From Candidatus Aphodousia gallistercoris (GTDB lineage: Bacteria; Pseudomonadota; Gammaproteobacteria; Burkholderiales; Burkholderiaceae_F), in NCBI GenBank assembly GCA_018714185.1, contig DVNT01000007.1, forward strand, positions 16,833 through 80,832: a stretch of 64,000 bases of DNA, read 5' to 3'. The notes under the pieces were generated by a model. It saw only the letters and a program-made list of their open reading frames with translations, was not told the DNA's origin and did no database searches. Below are positions 1 through 10,639 of this stretch, in pieces; the stretch's first letter is position 1, and every line of letters begins with the position of its first letter. The position numbers were made by a program, and so were the translations under genes.

Positions 1-2148
1 AAGGGTTCCCTTTTCCATCGCCATCACGCAGTTGGCTTTTTTCTCCCAATGCGGCTCCGAATAGCTTTTCCGGATTAAGTGCCTGCCGGCCTTTTCAATC
101 CACAACGGATCTATGTCGGCCACCGTTCGGGCAAAAAGCCGCGAGGTCTCCACCAATTCTGCCGCCATGATCCAACGGCCGCATTTTTTCACGCGGGGCG
201 AGCCGGGCCAAATGAAAAACTTAATGCCGCGCGCCCCTAAAAACGGCGCCGACTTCGGCTCGGCATCCGGCATCTTGTAGCCCACGTTGCCAAGTAAGCC
301 GGTCAGCAGCGCATAATGAATCTGCTCATATCCGGCCTCTTGCGTATTTAACTGCCAACCAAGCTCCGAACTCATTTGCTTGAGCTGTCGGTAGACGTCT
401 TTCCATTCGCGAAGCCGCCGGGGGCTTAAGAACTTGCGCTTGAACTCTTCGGTTAACTTGCGGTTGCTTTCTTTATTAGCCGTCGCCGTTTCCACATAGC
501 GCCACAACTTTAAAAACGTCAGGAAATCGCTTTTGTCGTCGGCCATGGCCCGATGGACATTGTCGGCAGCCTCCTGCCGATCAATCGGCCTTTCACGCGG
601 ATCTTGCACCGACAGGGCGCTCGCAATGATCAATACTTCAGAAAGCGAACGGTTTTCCTGTGCTGCCAAAAGCATACGAGCGACTTTCGGATCCACGGGC
701 AATTTGGCAAGCGCTTTGCCCACGCTTGTTAAGTGCTCTTTATCATCGAGCGCATTGAGTTCGCGCAGCAAACCGATGCCGTCGGCTATGGCCCGATTCG
801 GCGGCGCTTGGACAAAAGGAAACTTGCGCACATCGCCAAGCTTTAAAGCCTTCATCCGCAAAATAGCGGCAGCCAAATTCGTGCGCATGATTTCGGGATC
901 CGTAAATGCCGAGCGGCGGTCGAAATCCTCTTGGCTATACAGGCGAATGCAAATACCGTTGGCTACGCGGCCGCAGCGGCCGGCCCTTTGGTTAGCCGAG
1001 GCTTGGCTGACGGGCTCGATTTGCAGCTGGTCGACCTTGTTTCGGTACGAGTAGCGCTTAACACGCGCCAGCCCCGAATCCACCACATAATGGATACCGG
1101 GTACCGTAATTGAAGTTTCTGCCACATTGGTTGCCAAAACGATGCGACGATTCTCCGAAGGCTTGAAAACCCGCTCCTGCTCCGCGGCGGAAAGCCGGGC
1201 ATACAGGGGCAAAATATCCGTCGAGGGCGGCATGCTGTAGCGCAGGGCTTCGGCGGCTTCCCGAATTTCGCGCTCGCCGGGCAAGAAGACCAAAATGTCA
1301 CCGCTGCCTTCCCGCATCAATTCGTCGCAGGCATCGGTAATGGATCCCATTAAGCTTTTGTCATCGGTTTCATCATCGTCTTCGATCGGCCGGTAGCGGA
1401 CTTCGACCGGGTAAGTACGGCCGGAGATCGTCATGATCGGAGCCGGATGGCCGGCCTCGTCGGCAAAATGCTTCGCAAAGCGTTCCGTGTCAATCGTAGC
1501 CGAAGTCACGATCACTTTAAGGTCTGCTCGCTTTTTCAAAAGCGCCTTAAGATAGCCTAAAAGAAAATCAATATTGATGCTTCTTTCATGGGCTTCATCA
1601 ATGATGATCGTATCGTAGGCTCGCAGCAAGGGATCGGACTGCGTCTCGGCTAGCAAGATCCCGTCGGTCATGAGCTTAATCTTGGCGCTTGAGAGCGTTT
1701 TGTCGGTAAAGCGCACCTTAAAGCCTACCAACTCCCCCAGCTCAGTCTTTGTTTCTTCGGCCAAGCGTTTGGCAATGGAGCTGGCGGCAATGCGCCGAGG
1801 CTGAGTGTGGGCAATCATGCCTTTGCGGCCGCGACCGGCCAAAAGACACAATTTCGGCAATTGCGTGGTTTTCCCCGAACCGGTCTCACCGCACAGAATC
1901 AGCACCCGGTGGCGCCTAATGGCCGCAATAATGTCATCGGCTCGCTCCGAGACCGGCAAGCCGGGCACTGGCGACAAGTCGGGGCGATACGCCTTAACGG
2001 AGTTTTTCGTCTGATCAGGCGCTTCCTGCGAAGGCGCTGCTGCGGACTTCGGAGCCTGAGAGGGGGTCTTGGGTTTGGCCTCTTCTTGCGTTTTCACCAA
2101 CCCGGCACGACGCAAGGCTTGCAATTGATCACGAAAATTTCCCGCCAT
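1..2148 (-). CDS. hrpA: ATP-dependent RNA helicase HrpA, N-terminal part (runs off the left edge)
   Basis: Minus-strand reading from ATG at 2148 gives MAGNFRDQLQALRRAGL... with Walker A GETGSGKTTQLPK and DEAH box IIIDEAHERS; open to the window edge. Confidence 0.85.
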   Translation of the reverse strand, partial: MAGNFRDQLQALRRAGLVKTQEEAKPKTPSQAPKSAAAPSQEAPDQTKNSVKAYRPDLSPVPGLPVSERADDIIAAIRRHRVLILCGETGSGKTTQLPKLCLLAGRGRKGMIAHTQPRRIAASSIAKRLAEETKTELGELVGFKVRFTDKTLSSAKIKLMTDGILLAETQSDPLLRAYDTIIIDEAHERSINIDFLLGYLKALLKKRADLKVIVTSATIDTERFAKHFADEAGHPAPIMTISGRTYPVEVRYRPIEDDDETDDKSLMGSITDACDELMREGSGDILVFLPGEREIREAAEALRYSMPPSTDILPLYARLSAAEQERVFKPSENRRIVLATNVAETSITVPGIHYVVDSGLARVKRYSYRNKVDQLQIEPVSQASANQRAGRCGRVANGICIRLYSQEDFDRRSAFTDPEIMRTNLAAAILRMKALKLGDVRKFPFVQAPPNRAIADGIGLLRELNALDDKEHLTSVGKALAKLPVDPKVARMLLAAQENRSLSEVLIIASALSVQDPRERPIDRQEAADNVHRAMADDKSDFLTFLKLWRYVETATANKESNRKLTEEFKRKFLSPRRLREWKDVYRQLKQMSSELGWQLNTQEAGYEQIHYALLTGLLGNVGYKMPDAEPKSAPFLGARGIKFFIWPGSPRVKKCGRWIMAAELVETSRLFARTVADIDPLWIEKAGRHLIRKSYSEPHWEKKANCVMAMEKGTL

Positions 2149-2241
2149 ATTGTCAAAAATCTATTTCAATCAAAAGAAAAAGAAAAGCGAACCACGTACA
2201 ATGCAGAAGTTCACAACGTATTTCGATTGGGAGATCTGCTC

Positions 2242-2514
2242 ATGACTCGCATGGTTCATTGCGTCAAACTCGGGAAAGAAGCCGAAGGGCTTGAATACGC
2301 CCCCTTGCCCGGTCCCTTGGGTAAGAAAGTTTACGACAACATCTCCAAGCAGGCTTGGGATGATTGGATTAAGCTACAGACGATGATGGTCAATGAATAC
2401 CAATTCAATCTGGCTGACGCCAAAGTCCGCAAGCACTTGCTCGAACAGATGCAAAAGTACCTCTTCGGAGACGGCGTGGAAAACGTTCCCAATTACACGC
2501 CTCCGAAAGACTAA
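2242..2514 (+). CDS. yggX: Fe(2+)-trafficking protein YggX
   Basis: MTRMVHCVKLGKEAEGLEYAPLPGPLGKKVYDNISKQAWDDW..., typical YggX length and motifs. Confidence 0.9.
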   Translation: MTRMVHCVKLGKEAEGLEYAPLPGPLGKKVYDNISKQAWDDWIKLQTMMVNEYQFNLADAKVRKHLLEQMQKYLFGDGVENVPNYTPPKD

Positions 2515-2539
2515 AGGAACGCGTCTTTTACGCATTACC

Positions 2540-2572
2540 CAGCCGCAGGCCTTGCGCCCGCGGCTTTTTTTA
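2540..2572 (+). terminator. Rho-independent terminator after yggX
   Basis: AGCCGC...GCGGCT stem followed by a T run. Confidence 0.7.
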
Positions 2573-3226
2573 CGCAAGCATCGTTTTCACGCCCTCTTGC
2601 GTGCCGAGTAATAAAACGTCGGCTCCGCGACGGGCAAATAACCCGACGGTCACCACGCCCACAATTTGGTTAAGCTTTTCTTCCCAAGCGCGGGCGTCGG
2701 CCAACTGCCAGCCGTGCACGTCCAAAATTTTATTGCCGTTATCGGTGGTGAAATCGCGCAGCACGGGATGGCCGCCCAGTTTTTCGATTTCTCGGCTAAC
2801 GGCCCGAACAGCCATCGGAATCACCTCAATCGGCAACGGGAAAGCGCCGAGCACTTGCACCTTCTTGGACTCGTCAGCGATGCAGACAAACGTATCCGAG
2901 ACCATGGCCACGATTTTTTCCCTGGTCAAAGCGCCTCCGCCCCCCTTAATCATGCAAAACTGAGGGTCGATCTCGTCGGCTCCGTCCACATACACGCTGA
3001 TGCGGTCAACCTCGTTTAAGTCCAACACGCGAAAGCCGTAGTCTTGAAGCTTTTTCGTCGAGCGGACGCTGCTCGAGACACAGGCAGGCACTTCGATGCC
3101 GCTTTCTTTGAGCGCGTCAATAAAGCAGTCTACCGTAGAGCCGGTGCCCACCCCTAAAATCTCGCCGGGCTTAACATAGGCCAAAGCCGCCTGTCCGACC
3201 AAACGTTTCAGTTCTTTTTGATCCAT
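2570..3226 (-). CDS. rpiA: Ribose-5-phosphate isomerase A
   Basis: [36 protein letters not shown] motifs. Confidence 0.95.
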   Translation of the reverse strand: MDQKELKRLVGQAALAYVKPGEILGVGTGSTVDCFIDALKESGIEVPACVSSSVRSTKKLQDYGFRVLDLNEVDRISVYVDGADEIDPQFCMIKGGGGALTREKIVAMVSDTFVCIADESKKVQVLGAFPLPIEVIPMAVRAVSREIEKLGGHPVLRDFTTDNGNKILDVHGWQLADARAWEEKLNQIVGVVTVGLFARRGADVLLLGTQEGVKTMLA

Positions 3227-3333
3227 ATTTCCGTCCAGAAAAACTTATTCAAATCCGGCTAGCGATCCTCAAATATCGATTGAGTCGTTACCGGTTTTCG
3301 CCCTCGTCATCGACATCGGGTTATTCTTTTTTA

Positions 3334-3957
3334 TTATTGAGCCGCACTAACGGCTTCTTTCATCCCGTCAATCAGCTTTTGGCTTTTTTCACTACGTAAG
3401 CCGTAGAGCCTGGCACTAAAAACCGAGATCATTTCCTGCACATCGTTTGCCAGGTCCTCTTCAAAGAAGGCTTCTTCCCCTTTATTGAGGATCACCACCT
3501 CAACGCCTTTCATTTCGCAAACGGAGAAAATCAGCTCGGCACCGAAACGCAGGAGACGGTCTTTATGCGTAATAACCAAGCGTTCAATTTTACCGTTAAG
3601 GAGTTTTTCGAGTAAAGCCTGCAGGCCTTTTTTCCGAGCATCGATCCCGCTGCCGACATCGCTGATGAGTTCGTAAGACCAACCTTGCGCACAACAGTAC
3701 ATTTCCAAAACGGTTTTCTCTCTTTCAAGAGCCTTTTTCTGATCCGCCCTTAAAACTCGAGTATAGGCTAAGGTGATTCGCTCGGGTTTGGGAGTGACTT
3801 TTCGGGCCAGTCCCATGATTTGCTCGGACGAATATCTTCTTTGACCGCCCTTTGTGCGCTGGGGAACCAACTTTCCTTCCGCTTCCCAACGCCTGAGAGT
3901 CGAAATGGAAACGCCTAATTCAACAGCCGCCTTTCCGATGCTATAAAATCGATTCAT
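3334..3957 (-). CDS. IS607-family TnpA-like serine recombinase (MerR-type HTH plus resolvase domain), predicted catalytically inactive
   Basis: N-terminal MerR-like HTH (SIGKAAVELGVSISTLRRWEAEGKL) followed by AYTRVLRADQKKAL and THKDRLLRFG; Ser of YxRVS replaced by Leu (codon TTA). Confidence 0.8.
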   Translation of the reverse strand: MNRFYSIGKAAVELGVSISTLRRWEAEGKLVPQRTKGGQRRYSSEQIMGLARKVTPKPERITLAYTRVLRADQKKALEREKTVLEMYCCAQGWSYELISDVGSGIDARKKGLQALLEKLLNGKIERLVITHKDRLLRFGAELIFSVCEMKGVEVVILNKGEEAFFEEDLANDVQEMISVFSARLYGLRSEKSQKLIDGMKEAVSAAQ

Positions 3958-4136
3958 ATGGATAATATTAGTTGGCTTTGAATAGGTTCATTATACCGAT
4001 ATTAAGATCCAAGACTAAACGAGTGGCATGGCAGCGTTTCTTGATACGTTCTGAGACCTATTAGGGGGTTTGGCAGCTGCTACTTTATAATGCCCGATGA
4101 CGGCAGCGCGGTGTTCCTGCCCGTCGTACTGATTCA

Positions 4137-6512
4137 TTGGCTTCAGACAAAGTGGAAAAGTCTTCTCCCATCTTCGCGGTTGAAACCTTCAAAAGCCTCG
4201 GCGACAAAAGTTTCCGAGGCCAGGCCATGTTGGGCGTGGCGATGACTTGGATCATGCTGATCTGCGTGATCGTGGCGCTGCTCTTTGTAGGCAATTTAAT
4301 CCGAGTGCAAGACGAGAAGAATCAACTCGTGCAGCTGCACCAGACAACCGAATTGTGGGCCGAGTCTTTTAATATCCGACTCTCGGCCGACATCGAAAGG
4401 CTCTCGCAGCTCTCAAGCAACGTCGATCGCAACCTGCCCCTGAAAGACAACCTGCTCGGGCTCAGCCGAAAAGTGCGCTCTGTCATTCAAGGACGACACG
4501 AGATACTGGAAGTCAACATTGTCGATGCCGATAAGCTTGTTCGCGCCTCCATTGCCTCGCCCGGTCCGTTCGGCGACATTACGCTCAATCCCGGCTCCCT
4601 GTACGACCGCGAAGAAACCTATGAAGCAATCGAGCGCAGCATACGAACCGGCGCCGCCTCTTTCTCACGGCCGTACTCTCAACCCTTGGCCGGCTCGCCT
4701 TTTGTGGACTTGGTGATCAATATCCGCATTCACTCGCAGCCGCTTTTAGTGATTTCGCGCCTGTCGCTGTGGGAGCTTGTGCGGACCTCCACGTCGAAAG
4801 GACCGGCAAGCGACTTTCGCGTGAGCCTGCTCTATAACGGACAACCGATTGTTATCGACACCACCGACTCGCATCGGGAGTCGATCAAATACAACGTGCA
4901 TTTGGCACCCCTACCGGCCAATTTTGCCCTGCAGGTAAGTAGCTATGCCCAAGGGCTCATCACCCAAAACACCCTTTTCTGGGTCATCAGCGCCCTCGGC
5001 GTTTTTTTGATCGTGGCCTTGCTCGGACTCATTCGCTTTAATTGGCGGCAAAACAATACGGAAACGGCCTTGCGCGCGGAAACCGCTTTGAGAAAAACCA
5101 TCGCCGATAGCCAGCTCTCCGGCTTGCAAGTTACCGACCGCAGCGGACGCATCATTTATGCCAACAAAACATTTGCCGATATCATGGCGCTTAAAAACCC
5201 CGATGACCTGATCGGGCAAATGCCGCCTTACTCCTACTGGCCGCAAGGCGAAGCCGGCTTTCGGCTTAGCGAATTGCTCGAAGCGATCATGCACGGTCAA
5301 ATTCATACGGCAAGCTATGAGTTCCAACCGGTTAAGCCCGACGGCAGTACGTTTTACGCTTTCTTGCGCATCTCGCCGATGAATACGGTCGACGGCAAAC
5401 AGCTCGGCTGGCTTTGGACACTCACGGATATTTCCGAAATTCGGCGAGCCCAAGAGCGCGTCACGGCCGCCCACGAACGCTTTACCTTGGTGTTGGAGTC
5501 CATGCAAGATGCCATCAGCGTGGTCGACACTCAAAGCGATCTGCTGCTTTTTTCCAACACGGCCTACGACCGCCTCTTCGGGGAAAACAGCAAGGGGCAC
5601 CTGTACGCCCATACCCAATTTGCCCAAAATCCGACAGCGAACACGGCCGACGTTTACTTTGAAGACCTTGAACTGTGGTTCGAGGTGCACGAGCGGATCA
5701 TTACCTGGACGGACCGAACCGATGTCCGGCTGCAAATCCTCTCGGATATTACGGAGCGGCGCAAGAACGAAATGCTGCTTGTCGAACAACAGGCCCGTTC
5801 GGAATTAAATTCCCGTTTGGTGACGATGGGCGAAATGGCAAGCTCGCTTGCCCACGAATTGAATCAGCCGCTTGCGGCTATCTCCAACTATGCTTTTGTG
5901 GTCGCAAGCCTGATGAAAAAAGCGGGCGTTCCCGAAGACCACGAAATGTTCTACTCGATTAACCGGATTGAGTCGCAAGCCGAGCGTGCCGCCGGCATCA
6001 TCCGCCGCATCCGCTCGTTTACTCGCCGCAGCGAACCGAAGATGGAGCTGATTGGCATTGATCATTTGCTCAACGAAGTCAAAGAACTCGCAACCATTCA
6101 GGCCCGCCGCTATAACGCCAAAGTCTCCTACTTCATCGCCCCTGACGTGCAGACGGTTTGGTGCGATGAAATCATGATTGAGCAAGTGTTGCTGAACTTG
6201 ATTAAAAACGGCATTGAAGCCAGCGCCAACATCGAAGGGCGCAAACCGGAAGTCTCTTTGACGATCTATCAAAACACCTTGCACCACGTTGTCTTCGAAG
6301 TCGCCGATAACGGCACGGGCATTCCCGATGAAAACAAGGAGCACCTGTTTGACCCGTTTTTCACCACCAAGAGTGCCGGAATGGGCATGGGCTTGAATAT
6401 TTGCAGAACCATCGTGGAGCTGCATCACGGACGACTCACCATTTCCGACAATATCGGACAAGGAACAATTTTTACCCTGACACTTCCCGCCCAAGATGAA
6501 AAATCAGGTTAA
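4137..6512 (+). CDS. Membrane PAS-containing sensor histidine kinase (FixL/DctB-like)
   Basis: N-terminal TM and extracytoplasmic region, PAS-like regions, H-box [17 protein letters not shown], ATPase G boxes [25 protein letters not shown] start in the ORF track. Confidence 0.85.
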   Translation: MASDKVEKSSPIFAVETFKSLGDKSFRGQAMLGVAMTWIMLICVIVALLFVGNLIRVQDEKNQLVQLHQTTELWAESFNIRLSADIERLSQLSSNVDRNLPLKDNLLGLSRKVRSVIQGRHEILEVNIVDADKLVRASIASPGPFGDITLNPGSLYDREETYEAIERSIRTGAASFSRPYSQPLAGSPFVDLVINIRIHSQPLLVISRLSLWELVRTSTSKGPASDFRVSLLYNGQPIVIDTTDSHRESIKYNVHLAPLPANFALQVSSYAQGLITQNTLFWVISALGVFLIVALLGLIRFNWRQNNTETALRAETALRKTIADSQLSGLQVTDRSGRIIYANKTFADIMALKNPDDLIGQMPPYSYWPQGEAGFRLSELLEAIMHGQIHTASYEFQPVKPDGSTFYAFLRISPMNTVDGKQLGWLWTLTDISEIRRAQERVTAAHERFTLVLESMQDAISVVDTQSDLLLFSNTAYDRLFGENSKGHLYAHTQFAQNPTANTADVYFEDLELWFEVHERIITWTDRTDVRLQILSDITERRKNEMLLVEQQARSELNSRLVTMGEMASSLAHELNQPLAAISNYAFVVASLMKKAGVPEDHEMFYSINRIESQAERAAGIIRRIRSFTRRSEPKMELIGIDHLLNEVKELATIQARRYNAKVSYFIAPDVQTVWCDEIMIEQVLLNLIKNGIEASANIEGRKPEVSLTIYQNTLHHVVFEVADNGTGIPDENKEHLFDPFFTTKSAGMGMGLNICRTIVELHHGRLTISDNIGQGTIFTLTLPAQDEKSG

Positions 6513-6564
6513 AATGAAATTTTGGTTTTAAATCATTTTTGGCCTTCAGTGCCCGTTTAAAGTT

Positions 6565-7215
6565 ATGTCTTTTCCTGCCTTTAATTTTGACAATATCCGC
6601 AAAGAGCCTTTGGGAACGGTCTACGTTGTCGACGATGATGCCGATGTCCGTGATTCGATGCGCCGTCTGCTGGAGTCGCAAGACTACCGGGTAGAAGCCT
6701 TTGAAAGCGGCGAATCGTTTATTGCCAAATACGATCCGAACGCTATTGCCGTTTTATTGCTGGACCAAAGAATGCCCGGTATGCCGGGCACTGAAGTACA
6801 GGACCATTTAATTGCCCGCAAAGCGACCATTCCGATTGTCTTTCTCACTGGGCACGGGGATGTGCCGATGGCTGTGAACGCCTTGAAAAAGGGCGCGGCC
6901 GATTTTCTGCAAAAACCCGTGAAGATTGAAATCCTGTTGCCGTTGATTGCCAAGCTGCTTAACGAAGCCCGGGAAAACCGCGTACAAAGCGAACGGCAGT
7001 CGCTCAATGAGGCAATGCTTTCCAAATTAACGCCGCGCGAGCAGCAGGTGCTCGAGCGTATTGTGGCCGGACGCCTGAATAAGCAAATCGCCGACGATTT
7101 GGGCATTTCGATTAAGACGGTCGAAGCCCACCGTGCCTCCATCATGGATAAAACCAACTCCGGCACCGTGGCCGATTTGATGCGCGTTGTGCTCGGCGCG
7201 AGCCAAAACCACTAA
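6565..7215 (+). CDS. FixJ-type response regulator with LuxR HTH
   Basis: VYVVDDDADVRDSMRRLL receiver, LTPREQQVLERIVAGRLNKQIADDLGISIKTVEAHR HTH; directly downstream of the kinase. Confidence 0.9.
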   Translation: MSFPAFNFDNIRKEPLGTVYVVDDDADVRDSMRRLLESQDYRVEAFESGESFIAKYDPNAIAVLLLDQRMPGMPGTEVQDHLIARKATIPIVFLTGHGDVPMAVNALKKGAADFLQKPVKIEILLPLIAKLLNEARENRVQSERQSLNEAMLSKLTPREQQVLERIVAGRLNKQIADDLGISIKTVEAHRASIMDKTNSGTVADLMRVVLGASQNH

Positions 7216-7377
7216 AATTTTCGGCAAAAAATAGGGCCTGCAGCCTGCCTGCGGGCTCTTTTGTTATTTTTCTGCAGCAGCGCTCGCCACAGCGGCAGCG
7301 CAGCCGTCGACAAACGACTTTTAACCCAAAGGAGTACGCGCCTGCCCCGGTCTGTGCCGGCAAAGACGCCAATAGTT

Positions 7378-8229
7378 ATGACAGCTCAAATCATCGATGG
7401 CAAAACCATTGCCGCACAAATCCGGCAAAGAACCAAAGAAGCGGCGCAAACCCTGTGCCGCGCCCCGCGTTTGGATGTCATCATGGTCGGCGACAATCCG
7501 GCCAGTGCCGTTTATGTCAGAAACAAAATGAAAGCGTGTCGCGAAGTCGGCATCACGGCCGTAGACCATAAATTGCCGGCTTCTTGCTCGGAAGAAACCC
7601 TGCTTGAGACGATCCGCTCGCTTAACTCCGACCCGATGGTTGACGGCATTCTCGTGCAGCTTCCCCTGCCCGAACAGATTAAATCCGGACCGATTCTGGA
7701 AAACATCGACCCCTCAAAAGACGTGGACGGGTTCCACATCTACAACACGGGCAAGCTCGTGACAACGGGCGGCGGCTTTAAGCCGTGCACGCCGGCCGGC
7801 ATCATTGAGTTGCTCAAGGCCATCGGCTATTCGCTTGAGGGCAAGCACGCGGTGATTCTCGGTCGCTCCAACATTGTCGGCAAGCCCCTGTCGATGCTCA
7901 TGCTTCAGGAAAATGCCACGGTAACGATCACCCACAGCCACACACCGGACTTGAAGCGTTACACGCTCGACGCGGACGTGCTCGTAGCCGCTATCGGCAA
8001 AGCCAAATTTGTGAAAGCCGACATGGTCAAAGAAGGAGCAGTGGTCATTGATGTAGGAACCAACCGAGACGAAAACGGGAAACTGTGCGGCGACGTGGAT
8101 ACGGAAAACGTCAAGGAAAAAGCGGCGTGGATTACCCCGGTGCCGGGCGGAGTTGGCCCGATGACGATTGCCATGCTGCTGCACAACACCCTGGTATCGG
8201 CTCAAAAGCGCCAAGGCTTGGCGCAGTAA
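7378..8229 (+). CDS. folD: Bifunctional methylene-THF dehydrogenase/cyclohydrolase
   Basis: MTAQIIDGKTIAAQIR..., VGDNPASAVYVRNK, GRSNIVGKPLSMLM, PVPGGVGPMTIAMLL. Confidence 0.95.
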   Translation: MTAQIIDGKTIAAQIRQRTKEAAQTLCRAPRLDVIMVGDNPASAVYVRNKMKACREVGITAVDHKLPASCSEETLLETIRSLNSDPMVDGILVQLPLPEQIKSGPILENIDPSKDVDGFHIYNTGKLVTTGGGFKPCTPAGIIELLKAIGYSLEGKHAVILGRSNIVGKPLSMLMLQENATVTITHSHTPDLKRYTLDADVLVAAIGKAKFVKADMVKEGAVVIDVGTNRDENGKLCGDVDTENVKEKAAWITPVPGGVGPMTIAMLLHNTLVSAQKRQGLAQ

Positions 8230-8236
8230 AGCTTGC

Positions 8237-8740
8237 TTACGGCAACTCCTCTGCCAAGCGCAAGACCTCCTGAACCGTATCAAACGAGAAGCCGCGAGCC
8301 AGCAAATACCGTATTTGCTTGGCTCGTTCTTTGGGGGTGTCGGCCGGAGAAGAAAAGCGCCGCCGCCACAATGCCAATGCGCGCTCGGCTTCGTTTTCTT
8401 TAAAGGGCTCAAGCGCTTCGGCTATGGCTTCGGCCGGCACGCCCTGCTGCCTTAATTCATATTCCAAACGGGCGTTGCCGAATCGGCCGCTTCGCGTCCT
8501 CACACGGGATTCGGCATAGCGGGTCTCCGACAGCAAATTTTTCTCCTGCAACTCATCGAGCACGCGCTCGAGCTCACCGGGATCGTCTTGCGGTAGCAGG
8601 TAGCGCCGCAGCTTACTGCGCAGCTCGGCGCGGGAATACTCTCGTCGGGCCAAGTACTGCACGGCCCGGGCTTTAAGGGAAAGCGGGCGCTTTTTCCCGC
8701 AAGGGCTTAAGGCGCCTGCGGCTGTCTCTAGCGTATCCAT
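8237..8740 (-). CDS. recX: Regulatory protein RecX
   Basis: Length and ALxYLARREYSRAELRSKL / YELRQQGV motifs; adjacent to recA. Confidence 0.85.
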   Translation of the reverse strand: MDTLETAAGALSPCGKKRPLSLKARAVQYLARREYSRAELRSKLRRYLLPQDDPGELERVLDELQEKNLLSETRYAESRVRTRSGRFGNARLEYELRQQGVPAEAIAEALEPFKENEAERALALWRRRFSSPADTPKERAKQIRYLLARGFSFDTVQEVLRLAEELP

Positions 8741-8795
8741 TGAAAAATAAGCTTAAGAATAAGGAAGGGACCGGCACAAGCCAGTCCCGCAAAGA

Positions 8796-9881
8796 TTACA
8801 CCAACGGTGCGGTTTCGCCGGGCTCGGCAGCGGCAACCGGTACCTTCTTAGCCTTTAAGCCTTTGAGCTCCCGAATTTTATTTTCCAGCTCTTCCATCAC
8901 TTCGGGATTGGCTTTAAGGTACTCGCGTGCGTTATCGCGCCCTTGGCCGATTTTTTGTCCTTGGTAGCTGTACCAAGCTCCGGATTTGCCCATCAAGTCC
9001 AAATCGACCGCCATATCGATGACCTCCCCTTCATGGGAAATGCCGTCACCGTAGAGGATGTCAAATTGCGCGGTCTTAAACGGAGGCGCCACTTTGTTCT
9101 TGACCACTTTGACCTTCGTGTCCGAACCGATCACCTCGTCGCCTTTTTTGATGGCGCCGATGCGACGAATATCCAGACGGACCGAGCTGTAGAACTTCAA
9201 TGCGTTGCCGCCCGTTGTGGTTTCGGGATTGCCGTAGCTAACGCCGATCTTCATGCGGATCTGGTTAATGAAGACCACCAATGTATTGGTCCGCTTAATC
9301 GAGGAGGTCAGTTTGCGCAAGGCCTGGCTCATTAATCGTGCCTGTAAACCCGGCAGGGCTTCGCCCATCTCGCCTTCGATTTCAGCCTGAGGCGTCAAAG
9401 CGGCAACCGAGTCAATGACCACCATGTCAACCGACCCGGAGCGAACCAGCGCGTCACAGATCTCCAACGCCTGCTCACCGGTATCGGGCTGCGAAATCAA
9501 CAACTCGCCCAAGTTGACGCCCAAGCGCTGTGCGTACTGAATATCCAAGGCGTGCTCGGCGTCGATATAGGCGCAGGTGCCGCCGGTTTTTTGCATTTGA
9601 GCGACCACATGCAAGGCCAACGTCGTTTTACCGGAGGACTCGGGACCGTAAATTTCCACGATACGACCGCGCGGCAGCCCGCCGACGCCCAAAGCCAAAT
9701 CCAGTCCCAAGGAACCGGTTGAAACGACATCGATATCTTCGCTCATGCCCTTGTCACCCATGCGCATGATCGAACCCTTGCCGAATTGCTTTTCAATTTG
9801 AGCCAAAGCCGCGCTCAATGCCTTTTTGCGTTCTTCGCCTTCGACGCGTTCCACTCGGGGCAATGTCTTTTTCTCAGCCAT
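8796..9881 (-). CDS. recA: Recombinase RecA
   Basis: [54 protein letters not shown]. Confidence 0.98.
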   Translation of the reverse strand: MAEKKTLPRVERVEGEERKKALSAALAQIEKQFGKGSIMRMGDKGMSEDIDVVSTGSLGLDLALGVGGLPRGRIVEIYGPESSGKTTLALHVVAQMQKTGGTCAYIDAEHALDIQYAQRLGVNLGELLISQPDTGEQALEICDALVRSGSVDMVVIDSVAALTPQAEIEGEMGEALPGLQARLMSQALRKLTSSIKRTNTLVVFINQIRMKIGVSYGNPETTTGGNALKFYSSVRLDIRRIGAIKKGDEVIGSDTKVKVVKNKVAPPFKTAQFDILYGDGISHEGEVIDMAVDLDLMGKSGAWYSYQGQKIGQGRDNAREYLKANPEVMEELENKIRELKGLKAKKVPVAAAEPGETAPLV

Positions 9882-10239
9882 TGTCGATTCCTCTGCTTAA
9901 AAATCAATGTTCAACGTTAATAAAATTTTCTATTTACATCAAAAAATTCTATTAACTTCAATAGATCGTCCTATTTTCAGTGTTTCTAGGATTACCGATG
10001 GTTCAATTATGAATTAAAGAAGATCATTTGTCGAGACTTTATTTAGTCTTTTATATTATCGTTTACCCTAACTTATGTATCAAAAAATGATTCTATTCTA
10101 AGTATCGTGAGAGCAAACACCGGAAAGAAATCTGGCCCACGGTTTCTGAAAAAATTTGACATCGTCGGATTTTTAATGCAAAATGCAGCCTTCGGTTGGG
10201 GACACGTTGCCGGTTGGCTAGTCCGAAAGCATAACGAAC

Positions 10240-10315
10240 GGGTCGTTAGCTCAGTCGGTAGAGCAGCGGACTTTTAATCCGTTGGTCGAGAGTTCGAGTC
10301 TCTCACGACCCACCA
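10240..10315 (+). tRNA. tRNA-Lys(TTT)
   Basis: 76-nt cloverleaf, anticodon loop CTTTTAA, encoded CCA. Confidence 0.95.
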
Positions 10316-10338
10316 CCGACTATAATTGATTGAGGTTT

Positions 10339-10414
10339 GGGTGCGTAGCTCAGTTGGTAGAGCAGCGGACTCTTAATCCGTCGGTCCAGAGTTCGAGTCT
10401 CTGCGCACCCACCA
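10339..10414 (+). tRNA. tRNA-Lys(CTT)
   Basis: 76-nt cloverleaf, anticodon loop CTCTTAA, encoded CCA. Confidence 0.95.
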
Positions 10415-10436
10415 CTCCTCAAAGCAATACAGATAT

Positions 10437-10512
10437 GGGTGCGTAGCTCAGTTGGTAGAGCAGCGGACTCTTAATCCGTCGGTCCAGAGTTCGAGTCTCT
10501 GCGCACCCACCA
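10437..10512 (+). tRNA. tRNA-Lys(CTT), identical second copy
   Basis: Sequence identical to 10339..10414. Confidence 0.95.
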
Positions 10513-10525
10513 TATCTTTGAAGAA

Positions 10526-10552
10526 GGCTGATCGTTTGATCGGCTTTTTTTG
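10526..10552 (+). terminator. Terminator after the tRNA-Lys cluster
   Basis: GGCTGATC-GTTT-GATCGGC followed by T7. Confidence 0.75.
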
Positions 10553-10639
10553 TATATATCCGTAACAAAACTTCAAAATATCGGTCGAGCGAGCGCACAA
10601 ATCTTTTTTCAGAAACTAAAATACTAAACACGCAGTATT

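Noticed and set aside
4911-5789. Long antisense ORFs (for example 4911-5789, 12619-13290, 23530-24489, 48640-49260)
   Set aside because: Shadow ORFs opposite well-supported genes in moderately GC-rich DNA; no family motifs or ribosome-binding sites seen.
10029-10044. 14-nt match TGTCGAGACTTTAT between the recA upstream region and the 3' flank (putative guide) of the 36389 mini-element
   Set aside because: No TTTAAC next to the match, and 14-mers shared by chance are expected in a 64-kb self-comparison.
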